Positions 21,419 to 23,535 of a stretch of DNA of 23,535 nucleotides are shown here, piece after piece. A program made the translations under genes and the position numbers. Each line of letters opens with the position of its first letter. Within the stretch, counting starts at the first letter, position 1. Origin of the DNA: an uncultured Clostridium sp. Lineage in GTDB: Bacteria; Bacillota; Clostridia; TANB77; CAG-508. The stretch is taken from contig USJU01000006.1 of the NCBI GenBank assembly GCA_900555085.1, forward strand, positions 1-23,535. Reading direction: 5' to 3'. Under the pieces are notes generated by a model, which saw only the letters and a program-made list of their open reading frames with translations, had not been told where the DNA came from and made no database searches.

Positions 21419-22228
21419 TTATTTTTCAAATTCATCTAATGGCCTAATTTCATAACCTTCGTTTTTTGCTTCCTGAATAATGTTTCCTAAAACATTGCAG
21501 TTGTCTTTTGAATTTCCATGTAATAACATTATTTCTCCATTGTGAAAATTATTTATAATCATTTTCTTAGCATTTTCTTCTCCACTTTGATTATTTTCTT
21601 CCCAGTCTTTATAAGCAAAACTCCACATTACAGTTTTATACCCTAAAGTATTGCATTCATTAAGTGTTCTTTCGCTGTATTCACCTTTAGGTGGTCTTAT
21701 ATATTTCATTTCATAGCCAAATTTTTCATAAATTGCTAAATGCAAATCCATTACTTCCTTTTTTATTTCTTCGTTAGAAATATCTGGCATGCTTTTATGG
21801 TTTACAGTATGATTTCCAACTATATGTCCTTCGTCTATCATTCTTTTAACTAATTCTTCATTAGTATTTAAATAGTGTGCTGTAATAAAAAACGTTGCTT
21901 TAACATTATTTTCTTTTAATGTATCTAAAATTTTTTCTGTATATCCTGCTTCATACCCCTCATCAAAAGTTATATATATGTATTTCTTTTCGCTATTTCC
22001 CATACAATATCCATCGTATTTATTTATTAACTCTGCATTTACTTTTCCTAAGTCTGGTTGTTTATTATCTTTTTCACGTTTTATACCCCAGCCAATTTTT
22101 TTATTACTTAAAGCTGTACCTGCATTTGTTTCAATAGAATCTTCGTAGTCATTTTCTGTCATAAAAACGCAAAAAGAAAAAATTAAAATTATAACACTAC
22201 AATAAATAAAAATAGACTTTTTATTCAT
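21419..22228 (-). CDS. PdaA-like polysaccharide deacetylase
   Basis: The 269-residue protein has an N-terminal membrane anchor or signal (about 4-23: KSIFIYCSVIILIFSFCVFM) and a NodB-type domain. The first motif is TFDEGYEAGYT (D89, E90), with Glu where ordinary deacetylases have the second Asp; PdaA-type enzymes also vary at this place (Asn in Bacillus PdaA). The zinc-type motif is HIVGNHTVNH (H130, H134), and IRPPKGEYSERTL matches the RPPRG..SE of PdaA. PdaA removes the acetyl group from muramic acid to make the muramic-lactam of spore cortex. The start is set by GAGGGGAG eight bases before MNKKSIFIY; a longer frame to 22273 is not supported. It heads the yqfC-yqfD operon, which supports a sporulation role. 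Confidence 0.88.
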   Translation of the reverse strand: MNKKSIFIYCSVIILIFSFCVFMTENDYEDSIETNAGTALSNKKIGWGIKREKDNKQPDLGKVNAELINKYDGYCMGNSEKKYIYITFDEGYEAGYTEKILDTLKENNVKATFFITAHYLNTNEELVKRMIDEGHIVGNHTVNHKSMPDISNEEIKKEVMDLHLAIYEKFGYEMKYIRPPKGEYSERTLNECNTLGYKTVMWSFAYKDWEENNQSGEENAKKMIINNFHNGEIMLLHGNSKDNCNVLGNIIQEAKNEGYEIRPLDEFEK

Positions 22229-22253
22229 ACATTTTTCTCCCCTCTTTTTTTCT

Positions 22254-22283
22254 AATGTATGTGTTATAGGCAAAATTTATTAC
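22254..22283 (-). promoter_or_regulatory. Possible sigma-E-type promoter of the pdaA-yqfC-yqfD operon
   Basis: On the minus strand GTAATAAA (22283-22276), a 14-base spacer and CATACATT (22261-22254) resemble the sigma-E boxes (about GTCATATT and CATACAAT). The -10 is good, the -35 only partial. yqfC and yqfD are sigma-E-controlled in Bacillus, which fits. No sigma-A promoter of similar quality is seen here, although ybeY downstream would need expression in growing cells. Confidence 0.4.
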
Positions 22284-22297
22284 AGGTTTAATGCACA

Positions 22298-22326
22298 CAA
22301 AAACAAGACACAAAATTGTGTCTTGT
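22298..22326 (-). terminator. Intrinsic terminator of the Ig-like protein gene
   Basis: ACAAGACACAA and TTGTGTCTTGT form a perfect 11-bp stem with T tracts on both strands, a few bases behind the stop at 22334. Confidence 0.9.
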
Positions 22327-22333
22327 TTTTTTC

Positions 22334-23535
22334 TTAATCTTTTATATCTACCGTAACATTATCCTTTAATGAAACAACCGGTCGAAGTGCTATATAAGGA
22401 TCATTTGTTCCTTGTCCATTATTTATATCTGGTTTTCCGTCTGATTGTATGTGTAATATACTGTTACTTGCATCTGCTGAAGGTGAAGCTGTTGCATACC
22501 TATACATATTATTATATACACTATCATATGGAAAATATAATTTATCATTTATTCCTTCATATGAACTTATTAACCATGAATTAATTCTATATTCATTTGG
22601 ATTTTCACTTGTTCCTACGCAATATCCATAGTGATCTTTTTCATTACTTTTTTTCCAGTAAAATTTTTCTTTAGGGTATTTATTATTCCAACTATCCATC
22701 CACATTTCTATCGTAGGTGCTCCTACTGAATATTCAGCTCTTCCTGAACCATTTTCATTGTCCATATATTTTTTCCAATTATTAGTGTTCAACAACGTTG
22801 AAACACATTTTGAATTGTCTTCATCTTGATATTCATTAATATTAGATCCTGTTGCTTTAAATCTTTCTAATACTTCTGAATCTATTGTTTGAAAATCTGG
22901 TATTTTTTCCCAGTTAGCCCTATATTTTGAACTAGAAAAAATTTTCATTCCTGTATTTAAATCTAATCTATCTGTATCTGATAAATCTATATATTCTCCT
23001 GTTATTAAGAATATATGGATTCCATCTGAATAAAATATTTTCCAATTATTTTGCCCATTTGATGATGTGTAATCTACTGTTTGTCCATAATATCCTTCTG
23101 GGTTGTTTTTTATATCTTGTGCTGATATCTTTGTTCTTTTTACTTCTTTTTTTACTTCAAAACTTTTTAACTCTGCTACCTTTGAATTTCCAGCTTTGTC
23201 ATATGCAATTACTTTTATATCGTATGTTCCTTTTGCTAGCCCTGTTATTGGGTTACTCTCATATTTTTTATACTCATCATCTGATTTTTTTGCATAATAT
23301 TCGTATTTATCTATTCCACTTTCTGCATCTGTCGTTTCTCCTGTTATTCTTAGTCCTTCTTCTGTATTTTCTGCTGTTATTGTAAAATCTGCTGGTGGAT
23401 TTTTATCTATTGTGTTTATTACTGCTGTTTTGGTTTGAGTATTTCCTTGTCCATCTGTTACTGTGTATTCAAAGTTTGTGTTTTCTGCTATATTTTCTTT
23501 TGTTATTATATATTCATTTCCGTTTTTGCTTCCTT
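22334..23535 (-). CDS. Secreted Ig-like repeat protein, C-terminal part (partial, 5' end outside window)
   Basis: The frame is open without a stop from the right edge to 22334, so at least 399 residues of a larger protein are visible. The internal ATG at 22948 is not the real start. The first part (EYTVTDGQGNTQTKTAVINT, PPADFTITAENTEEGLRITG, then GTYDIKVIAYDKAGNSKVAE) is one or two bacterial Ig-like/fibronectin-like modules. From about residue 150 on a separate domain begins: NNWKIFYSDGIHIFLITGEY, many Trp, Tyr and Asn, ending DPYIALRPVVSLKDNVTVDI. This ending resembles DUF6273-type extracellular domains, which often have a RPV(I/V)xL C-terminus. Such proteins are surface or secreted; the ligand is unknown. 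No sortase LPXTG motif or anchor is present at the C-terminus. Confidence 0.8.
   Translation of the reverse strand, partial: GSKNGNEYIITKENIAENTNFEYTVTDGQGNTQTKTAVINTIDKNPPADFTITAENTEEGLRITGETTDAESGIDKYEYYAKKSDDEYKKYESNPITGLAKGTYDIKVIAYDKAGNSKVAELKSFEVKKEVKRTKISAQDIKNNPEGYYGQTVDYTSSNGQNNWKIFYSDGIHIFLITGEYIDLSDTDRLDLNTGMKIFSSSKYRANWEKIPDFQTIDSEVLERFKATGSNINEYQDEDNSKCVSTLLNTNNWKKYMDNENGSGRAEYSVGAPTIEMWMDSWNNKYPKEKFYWKKSNEKDHYGYCVGTSENPNEYRINSWLISSYEGINDKLYFPYDSVYNNMYRYATASPSADASNSILHIQSDGKPDINNGQGTNDPYIALRPVVSLKDNVTVDIKD

Overview
The window comes from a low-GC (under 30 % by eye), spore-forming member of the Firmicutes, most likely class Clostridia. The evidence is the spore genes gpr, yqfC and yqfD, a PdaA-type deacetylase, the era-yqzL-recO cluster, RNase J, AGGAGG-type ribosome sites and T-rich intrinsic terminators. 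The standard code is used (yqfD ends in TGA). All genes but one lie on the minus strand, so transcription runs from high to low coordinates. I see no rRNA, CRISPR array, transposase or integrase.

Layout from the right edge, in the direction of transcription. (1) 23535-22334: C-terminal part of a secreted Ig-like repeat protein, closed by a strong terminator. (2) 22228-17161: tightly packed operon pdaA-like, yqfC, yqfD, an unrecognised 396-aa gene, ybeY and a DUF3048 (YerB-like) membrane protein, then a terminator. A sigma-E-like promoter may precede it. The phoH and yqfF genes that usually lie between yqfD and ybeY are not there; the unknown gene occupies that place. (3) 17030-15197: era, a small yqzL gene and recO, the last two overlapping. 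(4) 14787-12871: RNase J behind a leader of about 360 nt whose promoter lies next to the end of recO. (5) 12660-9842: gltX of a divergent type followed by a patatin-like phospholipase. (6) 9751-8719: a 79-aa gene of higher GC and an M15-type cell-wall peptidase with a peptidoglycan-binding domain. (7) 8165-8696, the only plus-strand gene: a 25-residue-repeat DUF4116 protein broken by a one-base frameshift. (8) 7913-5652: glmU and the spore protease gene gpr, separated by a hairpin that looks like a terminator and also buries the gpr ribosome site. (9) 5467-4771: rplU with a structured leader and rpmA, without prp between them. (10) tRNA-Leu(CAA), a TetR regulator, an unknown 285-aa protein and a long-chain acyl-CoA ligase. 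(11) 850-1: a polysaccharide glycosyltransferase pair, PssD (frameshifted) and PssE (cut by the window edge).

Themes worth attention: joint loss of the L27 N-terminal extension and of its protease Prp; two hairpins with a TATAAT box in the loop, one a full promoter inside a terminator; two single-base frameshifts (real pseudogenes or assembly indels); small palindromic repeats at gene ends; and two conserved-looking proteins without a recognised family (285 and 396 aa). I found no obvious new defence or mobile system. The best candidates for undescribed biology are the 396-aa protein in the sporulation/YbeY operon and the gpr terminator-ribosome-site hairpin.
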